DNA from: JAENVU01 sp963765075
GTDB lineage: Bacteria; Actinomycetota; Acidimicrobiia; IMCC26256; JAENVU01
DNA: 64,000 nt
Direction: 5' to 3'
Assembly: GCA_963765075.1 (NCBI GenBank)
Contig: CAVXVA010000007.1
Location: 310,001 to 374,000 of the forward strand
Under the pieces are notes generated by a model. It was not told the origin of the DNA. It saw only the letters and a list, made by a program, of their open reading frames with translations, and ran no database searches. Positions 8,097 to 17,256 of the stretch are shown in pieces; position 1 is the first letter of the stretch; every line of letters begins with the position of its first letter. Both the position numbers and the translations under genes were made by a program.

Positions 8097-8106
8097 AAGG
8101 TAGCGT
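8097..8106. promoter_or_regulatory. Overlapping divergent -10 elements for nth and mshD
   Basis: The minus-strand TACCTT (8102-8097) is 6 nt before the nth ATG. The plus-strand TAGCGT (8101-8106) is 9 nt before the mshD ATG at 8116. The hexamers share the TA at 8101-8102. Confidence 0.55.
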
Positions 8107-8115
8107 CTCGCACTG

Positions 8116-9012
8116 ATGCCCACCGCCGCGGTGACGACCGGACAGGACGACGCCGCGATCGCGGTCTTGCGACGAGTGGACCGGACCGTCGCGGAACAGA
8201 CCGGGCACGAGGCGTTCCCGGAGCGGCTCTGGACGGCATTGGCCGAGTCGCCCGAGGCGTGCCGCATTGCCCTCACCGCCGACGCCGCGGCGGCAATCGT
8301 CCCGTCCGACACCTTCGCGCCGAGTCACCGCCAGTTGGTCGCCGCCGCTCCGGTCCACGCATCGGGCGCCGCCCTGACCGCGGCGATCACGGAGCTCCTC
8401 GGCGCCGATGAGCCACCGACCCACGTCGAAGCCTGGATTCCCGGCTCGGATCCGATCGTCATCTCCAGCCTCCGCCATGCGGGTTTCGTGGCGAGCCGCA
8501 CCCAACTCCAGATGGAGGTGGGCCTGCCTCTGCGGTCGCAGCGTCCGGAGTTCCCTGCGGGAATCGAGATCCGCACCTTCCGCCCCGGGGTCGACAACGA
8601 GGCGTGGCTCCGGGTCAACAATGCTGCCTTTTCCAATCATCCGGATCAGGGTGGCTGGATCGAGGCGGCCTTGGAACGACGGATGGCCGAGCCGTGGTTC
8701 GACCCGGACGGCTTCCTACTCGCGTGGCGTGGCTCGACCCTGGTCGGGTTCTGCTGGACGAAGGTGCATGCGGGTGACGAACCGGTCGGCGAGATCTTCG
8801 TCATCGGGGTCGATCCGGCGGCTCACGGCCAGGGCCTGGGTCGCGCCCTCGTGATCGCGGGACTGGAAGATCTCAACCGTCGACGCGGTTGTCGCCGGGG
8901 GCTGCTCTACGTCGCGGCCGACAACGACGCCGCCGTCGCGCTCTACACCTCCCTCGGCTTCGTGCCCCGCCGAACCGATACCGCCCTGACCTTCGATCGG
9001 ATGCCGTCGTGA
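8116..9012 (+). CDS. mshD: Mycothiol synthase (tandem GNAT acetyltransferase)
   Basis: MshD acetylates Cys-GlcN-Ins with acetyl-CoA, the last step of mycothiol synthesis. The 298 residues form two GNAT domains. The C-terminal active one reads 'FCWTKVHAG', 'GEIFVIGVDPAAHGQGLGRAL' (acetyl-CoA loop) and 'LYVAADNDAAVALYTSLGF', a close match to the MshD signature. The N-terminal domain is degenerate, as in the family. Its stop overlaps the rlmN GTG as GTGA. Presence of mshD supports an actinobacterial origin. Confidence 0.88.
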   Translation: MPTAAVTTGQDDAAIAVLRRVDRTVAEQTGHEAFPERLWTALAESPEACRIALTADAAAAIVPSDTFAPSHRQLVAAAPVHASGAALTAAITELLGADEPPTHVEAWIPGSDPIVISSLRHAGFVASRTQLQMEVGLPLRSQRPEFPAGIEIRTFRPGVDNEAWLRVNNAAFSNHPDQGGWIEAALERRMAEPWFDPDGFLLAWRGSTLVGFCWTKVHAGDEPVGEIFVIGVDPAAHGQGLGRALVIAGLEDLNRRRGCRRGLLYVAADNDAAVALYTSLGFVPRRTDTALTFDRMPS

Positions 9013-10068
9013 CCTCAACCCGCTACGCAGCCACGCGCGACGAGTACGAACGCTGGATCGCCGCGGCCGGCGAACCCCGGTACCGCGTCCAACAGATCTG
9101 GGACGCGCTCTACACCCAACGTCGGCCGCTCGAGGAGGCAACGAACCTTCCGACGGCGCTACGGACGGCGGTGGCCGAAGCGTTTCCGCTCGCGCTCACG
9201 CCGACGTTGGAACGACGCGGCGACCACGATCAGACCCGTAAGTGGCTCCTGACCACGGCCGACGGGCAACAGATCGAAACGGTCCTGATGATCTCGCCGG
9301 GTCGCGCGACCGTGTGCGTCTCGTCGCAGGCCGGCTGCGCCATGGGCTGCACGTTCTGCGCCACGGGCCAAGCGGGTTTCGAACGCCAACTCGATGTCGG
9401 CGAGATCGTCGAGCAGGTCTTGGTCGCCGCGTGGTCGAGCACCGAACGGGTCTCGAACGTGGTCTTCATGGGCATGGGTGAACCATTGGCAAACTACGAC
9501 GCCACGTGGTCGGCGGTCGAGCGACTCCACGGCGATCTCGGAGTCTCCGCTCGGCGCATCACGATCTCGACGGTCGGAATCGTGCCCGGTATCCGGCGAC
9601 TCACCCGCGAGGAGATTCCGGTCACGTTGGCCGTGTCGCTCCATGCGGCCGACGACGATCTGCGCAGCTCGATGATCCCCGTGAACCGGCGGTACCCGCT
9701 CACCGAACTCATCGACGCAGCCCATGAGTACGCCCGGTCCCGTGGTCGTCGGGTCACGTTCGAATACGCCTGCGTCGAAGGGGTCAACGACCAGCCCGAG
9801 CATGCCATCCGGCTTGCCGAACTCTTACGGCCGATGGGACCGCTCGGCGCGCACGTCAACCTGATCCCGCTGAACCCCACCCACGACTTCGCCGGCCGGG
9901 CGCCGCTCGGCTCCCGTATCCGGGGATTCGCGCGAGTTACTCACCGACCACGGGCTGAATGCGACCGTTCGTCGCAATCGAGGCACTGACATCGATGCGG
10001 CCTGTGGGCAACTCCGTGAGCGCGCGACCGCGGGAGGCGGGTCGGTGTCGGCCAGAATGGCGCCGTGA
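9009..10068 (+). pseudogene. rlmN: 23S rRNA (adenine2503-C2)-methyltransferase RlmN, one frameshift
   Basis: A radical SAM enzyme that methylates A2503 of 23S rRNA and A37 of some tRNAs. The first 299 codons are normal: CxxxCxxC in 'CAMGCTFCATG', 'VVFMGMGEPLANYD', 'RITISTVGIVPGI', 'LAVSLHAADD' and 'HVNLIPLNPT'. An extra base at about 9903-9906 sends the frame into a nonsense tail ending at 9989. The second frame carries the true C-terminus, 'ELLTDHGLNATVRRNRGTD' followed by 'IDAACGQL', with the mechanism-essential cysteine codon at 10003, and stops at 10068. That stop overlaps the next GTG as GTGA, which supports the corrected frame. The gene is probably intact in the organism. Confidence 0.88.
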
Positions 10069-10415
10069 ACGACGTCCGATTCCTGAACCAATCCCAGCCG
10101 CAGACCCTCGTGAGCGCGACGCTGCTCTGTTACATCGACGCCGTGTTCGGGCTCCTCGACAGCGGCGGGTTCCGCCAGCTGATCTTCATCTCGGTGGCGT
10201 TGGGACTCGGCGGGTTCGGCGTCGCGAACGAGAAGAAGTGGGGCTACATCGTGGCCATCGCCGCCGCCGTTCTCCAGGTCTTGTTCTGGCTCGGCATCTT
10301 CGGAGGCGACATTCTCGGTTACCCCCAGATCATCACGTTCGCATTCGCCGTGATGCTGGTGGTGTTGTTGGTCCACCCGATGAGTCGGGATTATCAACGA
10401 CTCTGGTTCCGCTGA
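10065..10415 (+). CDS. Small integral membrane protein, unknown
   Basis: A 116-residue protein with about four hydrophobic helices, near residues 15-31, 37-54, 59-79 and 88-105, with a short polar N-terminus and a basic tail. It resembles no family I can name. GTG 10065 overlaps the corrected rlmN stop (GTGA), and CAGAAT lies 6 nt upstream, so it may be made both by coupling and from its own leaderless transcript. It converges on the LLM gene with a 3-bp gap. Confidence 0.75.
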   Translation: MNDVRFLNQSQPQTLVSATLLCYIDAVFGLLDSGGFRQLIFISVALGLGGFGVANEKKWGYIVAIAAAVLQVLFWLGIFGGDILGYPQIITFAFAVMLVVLLVHPMSRDYQRLWFR

Positions 10416-10418
10416 ACG

Positions 10419-11396
10419 CTACGACCGCAGGTTCGGGATGACGTCGGTCGCGAACCGGCGGAGCGTCTCCTCGCCGGGATAGTCGGGCATCCAGGGCACG
10501 ACGTAGGAACACCCCAGGTCGCCGTAGAGGGCCAGGCGGTCGAGGACCTGCTCGGCGGTACCGGCCAGGTTGCCGAGGCAGTAGGAGTCCCACTCCTCGA
10601 GCCACGGCTGGTCGACGCGGCGCGCGTCGTGCACTGCCTTGGCCTCGGCTTCGGTGCCTCGGATCACAATTTCCGGGCTCCAGCTCTTGACGATCTCGTC
10701 CTCGTCCCGGCCGACGTCGCGGCAGTGGCGCTGGAGCACCTCGCGCTTGTGCTGCCACTCGTCGGGCTTGCCCCCGAAGTTCGAGACGTCGGCCAGACGC
10801 GCCACGACGCGGAGCGTGAGTTGCTCGCCGGCGCCACCGATCCATACGGGGGGATGCGGGGACTGGAGGGGCTTCGGATCACACTGGGCTGCGGACACTT
10901 GGTAATAGTGGCCGTCGAAGTTGGTGTCGGCCTCGGACCACATGAGCTTCACGATCTCGACCGCTTCCCCCAGCATGCCGATGCGCACTTTGGGCGCCGG
11001 GAACTCGTACCCGTACGCCCGATACTCGTGGTCGTACCAGCCGGCGCCGACTCCCCACTCCAGTCGACCGCCCGAGATCACATCGAGCGAACTCGTGATC
11101 TTGGCGGTCAGCGTCGGCGGTCGGTACGACGTACAGCTGACCATCTGACCCAGGCGGATGCGGGTGGTGGCCTGCGCGAGTGCCGCCATGGTCGTCCACG
11201 CTTCGAAGACGGCCTCGTGCGCCGGGGTCGGCACGTTGTGGAAGTGGTCATAGACCCAGATCGAGTCGTATCCGAGGTCCTCGGCGAGCCGTGTGGTGTC
11301 CAGGCATCGCTGCCATTGCGCGCCGGCGCCGTCGATCGCCGCCAACTCGGTCTTCCAGCCTTGGGGCGCGAACGCGCCAAATCGCCACGTGGTCAT
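10419..11396 (-). CDS. LLM class F420-dependent oxidoreductase
   Basis: A 325-residue bacterial-luciferase-like TIM barrel. Characteristic segments are 'LGYDSIWVYDHFHNVP' near residue 42, 'TRIRLGQMVSCTSYRPP', 'ISGGRLEWGVGAGWYDHEY' near residue 108, and 'PPVWIGGAGEQLTLRVVARLAD' near residue 185. These match the F420-type branch of the luciferase family ('TIGR03560-like'); the substrate is not predictable. Unlike many neighbours it has a Shine-Dalgarno GAGGAG 5 nt before ATG 11396, and a -10 TAGGGT at 11427-11422, giving a leader of about 20 nt. Confidence 0.85.
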   Translation of the reverse strand: MTTWRFGAFAPQGWKTELAAIDGAGAQWQRCLDTTRLAEDLGYDSIWVYDHFHNVPTPAHEAVFEAWTTMAALAQATTRIRLGQMVSCTSYRPPTLTAKITSSLDVISGGRLEWGVGAGWYDHEYRAYGYEFPAPKVRIGMLGEAVEIVKLMWSEADTNFDGHYYQVSAAQCDPKPLQSPHPPVWIGGAGEQLTLRVVARLADVSNFGGKPDEWQHKREVLQRHCRDVGRDEDEIVKSWSPEIVIRGTEAEAKAVHDARRVDQPWLEEWDSYCLGNLAGTAEQVLDRLALYGDLGCSYVVPWMPDYPGEETLRRFATDVIPNLRS

Positions 11397-11437
11397 GAGG
11401 GCTCCTCACTCGGGTCGCGGGACCCTATCCGAGTCGA

Positions 11438-11465
11438 TTGCCGGGTCCGACGAGCCTCCTACACT
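11438..11465 (+). promoter_or_regulatory. Promoter of the M3-like peptidase gene (leaderless)
   Basis: TTGCCG (11438-11443), 16 nt, TACACT (11460-11465), then 7 nt to ATG 11473. Confidence 0.55.
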
Positions 11466-11472
11466 GCGCCCG

Positions 11473-13041
11473 ATGGACCGCCTCGCTCCCCTGCTCGCCG
11501 AGTTGACCGACCAACTCGTCCTTCTCGACGAGGCCGCGAACGAGGCGTGGTGGCGTGCGAGTACGGAAGTCTCCGCCGAGCACGAAGCGCAACGCACGGA
11601 GGCCGACATCGCGATTCGAACCGTCTTGGGCGACCGCGACCGGTTTGCAGCGCTGCAAGGCAGCACGGACGGTTCCGACTCCGAGCGACGCCAGCGGGAC
11701 GTCATGATCGATCGGATGCGACCCCACCAGATCCCGGCCGATTTGCGAGATGATCTCGCGCGCCTCGAGGCCCGCCTGGACGGCACGTACAACGCGTTTC
11801 GTCCCACACTGGATGGCGCTCGAGTCGATGACAATCACCTGGCCGACATCCTGCGTCATTCCGTGTCGGGCACGCAGCGCCGGGCCGCTTGGGAGGCCAC
11901 CAAGCAGGTCGGTCCGGTGGTCGCGGCCGAGGTCATCGAACTCGCTCGGCTCCGGAACGAGGCGGCGCGCGCCCTGGGGAGCCGCGACTACTTCGCGCTC
12001 GCCCTGGAGACGGCGGAGTTGGATGAAGCGGACCTGCTCGAGACCCTCGATGCGGTCGACGCCGCCACTCGAGCGCCATTCGCCCGGTGGAAGGAAACCA
12101 CCGACGCGGTGCGCGCCCGACGCTTCGAGTGCCGACCCGAAGATCTGCGTCCGTGGCACTACGACGATCCGTTCTTCCAGAGCGCGCCGAGCGGTGATGC
12201 GCTCGATCTGTCCGACTGGTTCACGTCGGTCGATCTGGTCGACGTCACCCGCCGCACCTACCTGGGCATCGGGATCGATATCGATCCGATTCTGGGGCGC
12301 AGCGATCTCGATCCCCGACCCGGCAAGAGCCAGCACGCGTTCTGTATCGACATCGATCGCGCCGGCGATGTGCGGGTGCTGTGCAACAACGTCGTCGGCG
12401 AGTACTGGTCCGAGACCATGTTGCACGAATTCGGTCACGCTATCTACGACGTCGGCGTGGATCCCGAGCTTCCGTGGCCGGTCCGAACGATGCACCCACT
12501 CACGACCGAGGGCATCGCCATGCTCTTCGGTCGACTCACTCTGGATCCCGAGTGGCTACGCGACGTGCTCGGCGTCGATGCCGGCACCGTGGAGGCAGCC
12601 GCCGGTGCCCTCGCGGATCGCCGCCGGACTGCGCTGCTCGTGTTCGCTCGGTGGGTGCTCGTCATGACCAACTTCGAGCGGCGGTTCTACGCCGACCCCG
12701 ACGCGGATCACAACCGCACGTGGTGGGACATCGTGGAGGAGTTTCAGCTGGTCACCCGGCCGGACGGCCGGGACGCGCCGGACTGGGCCGCGAAACTCCA
12801 CGTGGCGTTGGCGCCGGTGTATTACCAGAACTATCTCCTGGGCGAGTTGGTCGCGTCCCAGATGCAGGCGACCCTGGTGAAGCGCTTCGGTGGGATCGTC
12901 AATCGCCCCGAGGTCGGGCGATTTCTCCAATCCGAGGTGTTTGCTCCCGGGTGGTCGATGCGCTGGAACGATCTGGTCGCCACGGCGACCGGCGCCCCGT
13001 TGTCGGTGGATGCGTTCGCACAAGAACTGGCGACGGCCTGA
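11473..13041 (+). CDS. M3/M2-like zinc metallopeptidase
   Basis: A 522-residue, mostly helical protein with the gluzincin zinc site HEFGH in 'MLHEFGHAIYD' (near residue 319) and the downstream third ligand Glu in 'TTEGIAMLFGRL' (near residue 346). The order and spacing fit peptidyl-dipeptidase/oligoendopeptidase families M3 and M2. The C-terminal 'YYQNYLLGELVASQM' resembles the substrate-covering helices of M2/M3 enzymes. No signal peptide is present, so it should act in the cytoplasm on short peptides. It is followed 2 nt later by the C69-like gene, an apparent peptide-handling pair. Confidence 0.82.
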   Translation: MDRLAPLLAELTDQLVLLDEAANEAWWRASTEVSAEHEAQRTEADIAIRTVLGDRDRFAALQGSTDGSDSERRQRDVMIDRMRPHQIPADLRDDLARLEARLDGTYNAFRPTLDGARVDDNHLADILRHSVSGTQRRAAWEATKQVGPVVAAEVIELARLRNEAARALGSRDYFALALETAELDEADLLETLDAVDAATRAPFARWKETTDAVRARRFECRPEDLRPWHYDDPFFQSAPSGDALDLSDWFTSVDLVDVTRRTYLGIGIDIDPILGRSDLDPRPGKSQHAFCIDIDRAGDVRVLCNNVVGEYWSETMLHEFGHAIYDVGVDPELPWPVRTMHPLTTEGIAMLFGRLTLDPEWLRDVLGVDAGTVEAAAGALADRRRTALLVFARWVLVMTNFERRFYADPDADHNRTWWDIVEEFQLVTRPDGRDAPDWAAKLHVALAPVYYQNYLLGELVASQMQATLVKRFGGIVNRPEVGRFLQSEVFAPGWSMRWNDLVATATGAPLSVDAFAQELATA

Positions 13042-13043
13042 CC

Positions 13044-14234
13044 ATGTGCGATTCGTTGTGCGCGTTCGGCGCCGACCAGATGGTGTTCGCGAAGAACTCC
13101 GACCGTCCGCCCGGCGAGGTCCAGGTCGTCGAACGGTTCCCCGCTCGTGTGGGGGGAGGCACGGTCGCGACGCAATACCTCGAGCTTCCTGACACCGGAT
13201 CGATCGGCTTCGTCGGTTCCCGGCCCACTTGGCTCTGGGGCGTCGAGCATGGCGCCAACGCGGCGGGTGTCGTGATCGGGAACGAGAAGATCTGGACCAC
13301 CGACAACCCCCACCGCCGCCCCGCTGCGCTCCTGGGCATGGACATCGTGCGCCTGGGGCTGGAGCGGTCCACTACCGCTGATGAGGCGTTGGCCGTCATC
13401 ACCGGCCTGATCGAGCGCTACGGCCAGGGCGGAAGCGGCGAGGAGGCCAAGGAGGAGCCCTACGACTCGTCGTTTCTGATTGCCGACGCGGCGGGGGGCT
13501 GGATCATCGAGACCCGCAACCGATCCTGGGCGGCCCGTCCGGTGGAGCGAGGGGCCGCGATCTCGAACCGTGTTGGTCTCACGACCGAGTGGACGGTCGC
13601 GTCGGCCGAAGTCGCGCCGGGTACCGATATCCAGACGTGGCGCCATCCGACGATCCCGACCACGATTGCCGACCATCGGCTCGCAGCCACGACCGCATGG
13701 GTCACCGGTGCGGGCGACACCCCCGACCCCGCCGGTGCGGTGGCCGCGCTGCGAGATCACGGCAGTGGTCCGTGGGGACAGCCACTCGTCACACCCCACC
13801 GCGACGCGGTCCTGCCGCCGAGCGAGGTCGGCGACGACTTTCGGGGCGTGACGGTGTGCATGCATATCCCGGCGCTTCAGGCGACGACTGCGTCGATGGT
13901 CGTTGCGATCGACCGTCACGACGCCCTCGATCCGCGGATGTGGTTCGCGCTCGGGAGCCCATGTGTCTCCATCTACGTTCCCGTGTTCGCTCGGGTGGGT
14001 GTGCCCGCAATCCTGAGCGATCCCACAACGTGGCATCGGTTTGCCGCGCTTCGTGATCGGGTGGAGTCCGAGCCCGCGAGCATCACCGACGTTCGGGAAC
14101 GGCTCGCGGCCGTCGAGGACGACCTCTGGACGCAGGCCGCCGGCATCGACGACGCGGATACCGGCGCGCAGGCGGCGTTCACCGAGTCGGTCGCCGGCCA
14201 CGTGGAACCGGTACTCGCGCAACTCGGGCTCTAG
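13044..14234 (+). CDS. C69 family / secernin-like Ntn hydrolase
   Basis: A 396-residue protein starting Met-Cys-Asp, where Cys2 would become the N-terminal nucleophile after Met removal. 'VFAKNSDRP' (near residue 14) is the conserved NSDRP motif of C69 dipeptidases and secernins. 'GVVIGNEKIWT' and 'SSFLIADAAGGWIIETRNRSWAARP' also fit this family. Members are dipeptidases or amidases of Ntn-hydrolase fold. The ATG lies 2 nt after the stop of the metallopeptidase gene, so the two are co-transcribed. Confidence 0.82.
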   Translation: MCDSLCAFGADQMVFAKNSDRPPGEVQVVERFPARVGGGTVATQYLELPDTGSIGFVGSRPTWLWGVEHGANAAGVVIGNEKIWTTDNPHRRPAALLGMDIVRLGLERSTTADEALAVITGLIERYGQGGSGEEAKEEPYDSSFLIADAAGGWIIETRNRSWAARPVERGAAISNRVGLTTEWTVASAEVAPGTDIQTWRHPTIPTTIADHRLAATTAWVTGAGDTPDPAGAVAALRDHGSGPWGQPLVTPHRDAVLPPSEVGDDFRGVTVCMHIPALQATTASMVVAIDRHDALDPRMWFALGSPCVSIYVPVFARVGVPAILSDPTTWHRFAALRDRVESEPASITDVRERLAAVEDDLWTQAAGIDDADTGAQAAFTESVAGHVEPVLAQLGL

Positions 14235-14237
14235 CCT
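14232..14237 (+). promoter_or_regulatory. -10 element before the DUF255 gene
   Basis: TAGCCT overlaps the stop codon of the preceding gene and lies 7 nt before GTG 14245, so the DUF255 gene can be transcribed separately as a leaderless mRNA. Confidence 0.5.
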
Positions 14238-14244
14238 GACCGAA

Positions 14245-16268
14245 GTGAATCGCCTCCGCGACGAAACCAGCCCGTACCTGCGCCAGCACGCCGACAACCC
14301 CGTCGACTGGTATCCGTGGGGTCCCGAGGCGTTCGATCGGGCGCGGGCCGAGGACCGTCCGATTCTCCTCTCGGTCGGCTATTCCGCGTGCCACTGGTGC
14401 CACGTGATGGCCCACGAGTCGTTCGAGAACGCCGAGATCGCCGCGGTGATGAACCGACTCTTCGTCAACGTGAAGGTCGACCGCGAAGAGCGTCCCGACG
14501 TCGACGCCGTCTACATGGCCGCCGTGCAGGCCATGACCGAACGCGGCGGATGGCCGATGACGGTCTTCCTCACGCCCGACGGCCAACCGTTCTACGGCGG
14601 CACGTACTTTCCGCCGGCGGACCGACACGGCATGCCCGGTTTCGTGCGCGTCATGGAAGCCGTCGCCGACATTTGGGTGAACCAGCGTCCCGACGTGCTG
14701 GACCAGGCCGGCAAACTGCAGGAAGCGATCGAAGCGAACACCCTCCGCGATCGGCTGACCGGCACCCCTGACCAGTTGACCGAGGTGGTCCTCGATCGCG
14801 CGTACGAGAACATCGTTCCGTTGTTCGACGCCGTCGACGGGGGCTTCGGCGGGGCACCGAAGTTTCCACCGTCGATGACGATCGACTTTCTGTTCCGCCG
14901 GCATCGCGCGGCGCCGGACGCGACCCCCGAGGCCGTCGACCATGGCCACGACCACGCTCGATGCCATGGCGGCCGGTGGTCTCTACGACCACGTGGGCGG
15001 CGGGTTCGCCCGCTATTCCACCGACACCGTGTGGTTGGTGCCGCACTTCGAGAAGATGTTGTACGACCAGGCACTCCTCGTCGGCGCGTACCTGCGCGGG
15101 TTCGTCGCCACCGAGAACCCTCGATATCGCGAGGTCGTCGAGGAGACCATCGACTACGTACTGCGCGACCTCCGCCACGCCGACGGCGGATTCTTCTCCG
15201 CCGAGGACGCCGATTCCGAAGGGATCGAGGGCAAGTTCTACCTCTGGTCCCCGGACGAGATTCACGCGCGTCTGCGGCGACGACGCCGCCGAGGTCATCC
15301 GGTACTTCGGCGTCACGCCATCGGGAACTTCACCGATCCGCACACCGGATACTCGGGCTCCATTCTCGCCCAGGTGAATCGCACCGAGCCCCGACCCGAC
15401 GGCGTTCGGCGCGCGCTTCCTCTCCTGCTCGCGGCCGCGGTCGGCTCGGGTTCGGCCCGGACTCGACGACAAGGTGCTGACCGCATGGAACGGTCTCTTC
15501 ACGCGATCGCTGATCGAAGCCGCGGCCGCGTTCGGTCGCGCCGACTGGATGGATGCGGCCCGAGTGAATCTCGAGTTCCTGGTGACCCGGCTCCGGGGAC
15601 CTGACGGTCGACTCCTGCGTTCGTGGCAGGCCGACGGTGGCGCGCGGGTCTTGGCCTACGCCGAGGACTACGCCGCGCTCATCGGAGCGCTGATCACGAT
15701 GGCCGAGTTCGACCATGTCCGGTGGCTCGGGCCGGCCCGAGCACTCGCCGAGGACCTCGACCGGTTGTTCGCCGACGGGGAGAGCGGCGGCGTCTTCACG
15801 ACAGGCAGTGACGCCGAGGCACTGATCACCCGGCCCCAGGACTTCTTCGACAATGCGACGCCGTCGGAGAACTCGCTCGCGGCCGACGCCCGACTTCGCC
15901 TCGCGGCGGTGACCGGAGACCACGACCTGGCCGCCGGATCCCGCCAGCTCCTGGCTGCCCTCGGCCCGACGATGGCAATGCATCCGACGGCGTTCGGGCG
16001 GCTCCTGGGGGCCTACGAACGTGCGATCACTCCGGCGACCGAACTGGCGATCGTGGGCGACGATACGGCGTTTGTCGAAGCGTGGGCAGCCCGGATCGGC
16101 GGCAACGACGTGGGCGTCCGCAGCCCCGACGGTTCGGGCGCGGACTTGACGCCGCTGCTCGAAGGCCGGGCCCGCTCAGACCGGACCCTCGCCTACCTGT
16201 GCTCGGACTTCGTGTGTCAGGTCCCGATCGAGGACGTGCGCGTGTTCCGAGACGAACTCGGGGTGTGA
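14245..16268 (+). pseudogene. DUF255 thioredoxin-domain protein (YyaL/SPATA20-like), four indels
   Basis: The family has an N-terminal thioredoxin-like DUF255 domain and a C-terminal (alpha/alpha)6 barrel. Here the N-terminus shows 'SPYLRQHADNPVDWYPW' and CHWC in 'YSACHWCHVMAHESF'. The rest is spread over three frames: 'GGLYDHVGGGFARYSTD', 'PHFEKMLYDQALLV', 'GNFTDPHTGYSGSIL', 'VRPGLDDKVLTAWNGL', then an uninterrupted tail. Four indels reconnect all pieces: an extra base at 14938, one near 15266-15269, a missing G at 15323-15325 and an extra C at 15389-15392. Corrected length is about 674 codons, normal for the family. No conserved block is lost, which favours sequence error. Biochemical role of the family is not established. 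Confidence 0.85.
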
Positions 16269-16282
16269 TCGACGGGTCGATC
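16267..16282. terminator. Hairpin between convergent genes
   Basis: GATCGA (16267-16272), loop CGGG and TCGATC (16277-16282) overlap the DUF255 stop codon and abut the stop of the minus-strand gene at 16281. There is no T-tract. Confidence 0.35.
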
Positions 16283-16961
16283 AGCCGTCGGAGTGACCGA
16301 GGCCATTGGCCAAGGCATCCGCGGTGGCCCAACCGAAGGCGATGACCGCTTCGCCGCGCATCGGGTCGACCTCGCCGAGCACTTCGGTGGCCGCCTTGCC
16401 GCCACCCTTGACCGTGCTCGCGTCGAGGACGGCCTCGGGCGAGGCCTTGCCCTTGCCCTTGTGGGCGACGCGGAAGGCGCGATCGTCGTACCGGGCATCG
16501 CAGCCGAAACGGCGAGCCAGACGACGACCCCAAGCCCGTTCCTCACCCGTCGGCGCGTATTCGGGACGGGGCACGACATCGACCAGACCTTGCAGGAGTC
16601 CGTACGCCGCCGGGTGCGCGATCCGGCCGGCGACGAGTACGTCTTCGTCGGGGAACGAAATCGCGGCGCGCCGGTAGAGCTCGCCCACCATCCCCTTGAC
16701 CGCCAATCCGGCTTGACGACCCTTCCGGGCCGCACCGAGACCCCAGAGGATGCACGGCGTTCCGCCGACACGCTCGAGGGAGCCGAACATGAAGCCCTGG
16801 GTGTCCTCCTCGACCGCAGCCAGCACGATCAACGGGAAGTGCTCGACGTGGTTCTCCAAGTGGGTGTCCATGCCGGACAACCCCACCGAAGCGAGCAGTT
16901 GGCCGAGCTCGTCGAGCTCGGCGGGCTTCAGGGAAACGGAATCACGGGATTCGACCTGCAT
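16281..16961 (-). CDS. Conserved hypothetical protein, possibly GNAT-related
   Basis: A 226-residue cytoplasmic protein. A 'LENHVEHFPLIVLAAVEEDTQGFMFGSLERVGGTPCILWGLGAARKGRQ' stretch (about residues 33-81) alternates strands and a basic loop in a way that recalls an acetyl-CoA-binding fold, but no definite motif is present. The C-terminal third is rich in Gly, Lys and Ala. ATG 16961 is preferred over an upstream in-frame start because GGAG lies 5 nt before it. Function is unknown. Confidence 0.7.
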   Translation of the reverse strand: MQVESRDSVSLKPAELDELGQLLASVGLSGMDTHLENHVEHFPLIVLAAVEEDTQGFMFGSLERVGGTPCILWGLGAARKGRQAGLAVKGMVGELYRRAAISFPDEDVLVAGRIAHPAAYGLLQGLVDVVPRPEYAPTGEERAWGRRLARRFGCDARYDDRAFRVAHKGKGKASPEAVLDASTVKGGGKAATEVLGEVDPMRGEAVIAFGWATADALANGLGHSDG

Positions 16962-17046
16962 CGTGTCTCCATTGTGCCCGATCGGCGCCCGGAGGAGCCA
17001 GTCGGATGCGTTGCCCACCGCGGTTGCGGCAGGTCGTGGGCCTGGG

Positions 17047-17211
17047 TCAGACGGTCAACGGTGTCGCCGCCGCCATATCCCAGAAGGCCCGAACACTCTC
17101 GAGTGCGCCGGCGTCGTTGCATCGCATGATCTCGACCGCCTGGATAACCGGCCCACCGTCGCCGATGTGGGCATTGACCTCCATGACCATTGCGGCTTCG
17201 GGGCTGGCCAT
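17047..17211 (-). CDS. Small ORF, unknown (54 residues)
   Basis: Between the subtilisin stop and the gene at 16961 a short frame runs from ATG 17211 to TGA at 17047. GAGAGG stands 5 nt before the ATG, which is a good ribosome-binding site. The product (beginning MASPEAAMVMEVNAHIGDGG, then an Ile/Val-rich stretch and 'RAFWDMAAATPLTV') looks like a globular fragment. It could be an independent small protein or the remaining end of a larger gene, since the upstream in-frame codon at about 17238 is a TAG. Confidence 0.4.
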   Translation of the reverse strand: MASPEAAMVMEVNAHIGDGGPVIQAVEIMRCNDAGALESVRAFWDMAAATPLTV

Positions 17212-17256
17212 GAGGACCTCTCGCAGGGCGTCGGGGTCCTACAGCTTACTCGGCGA

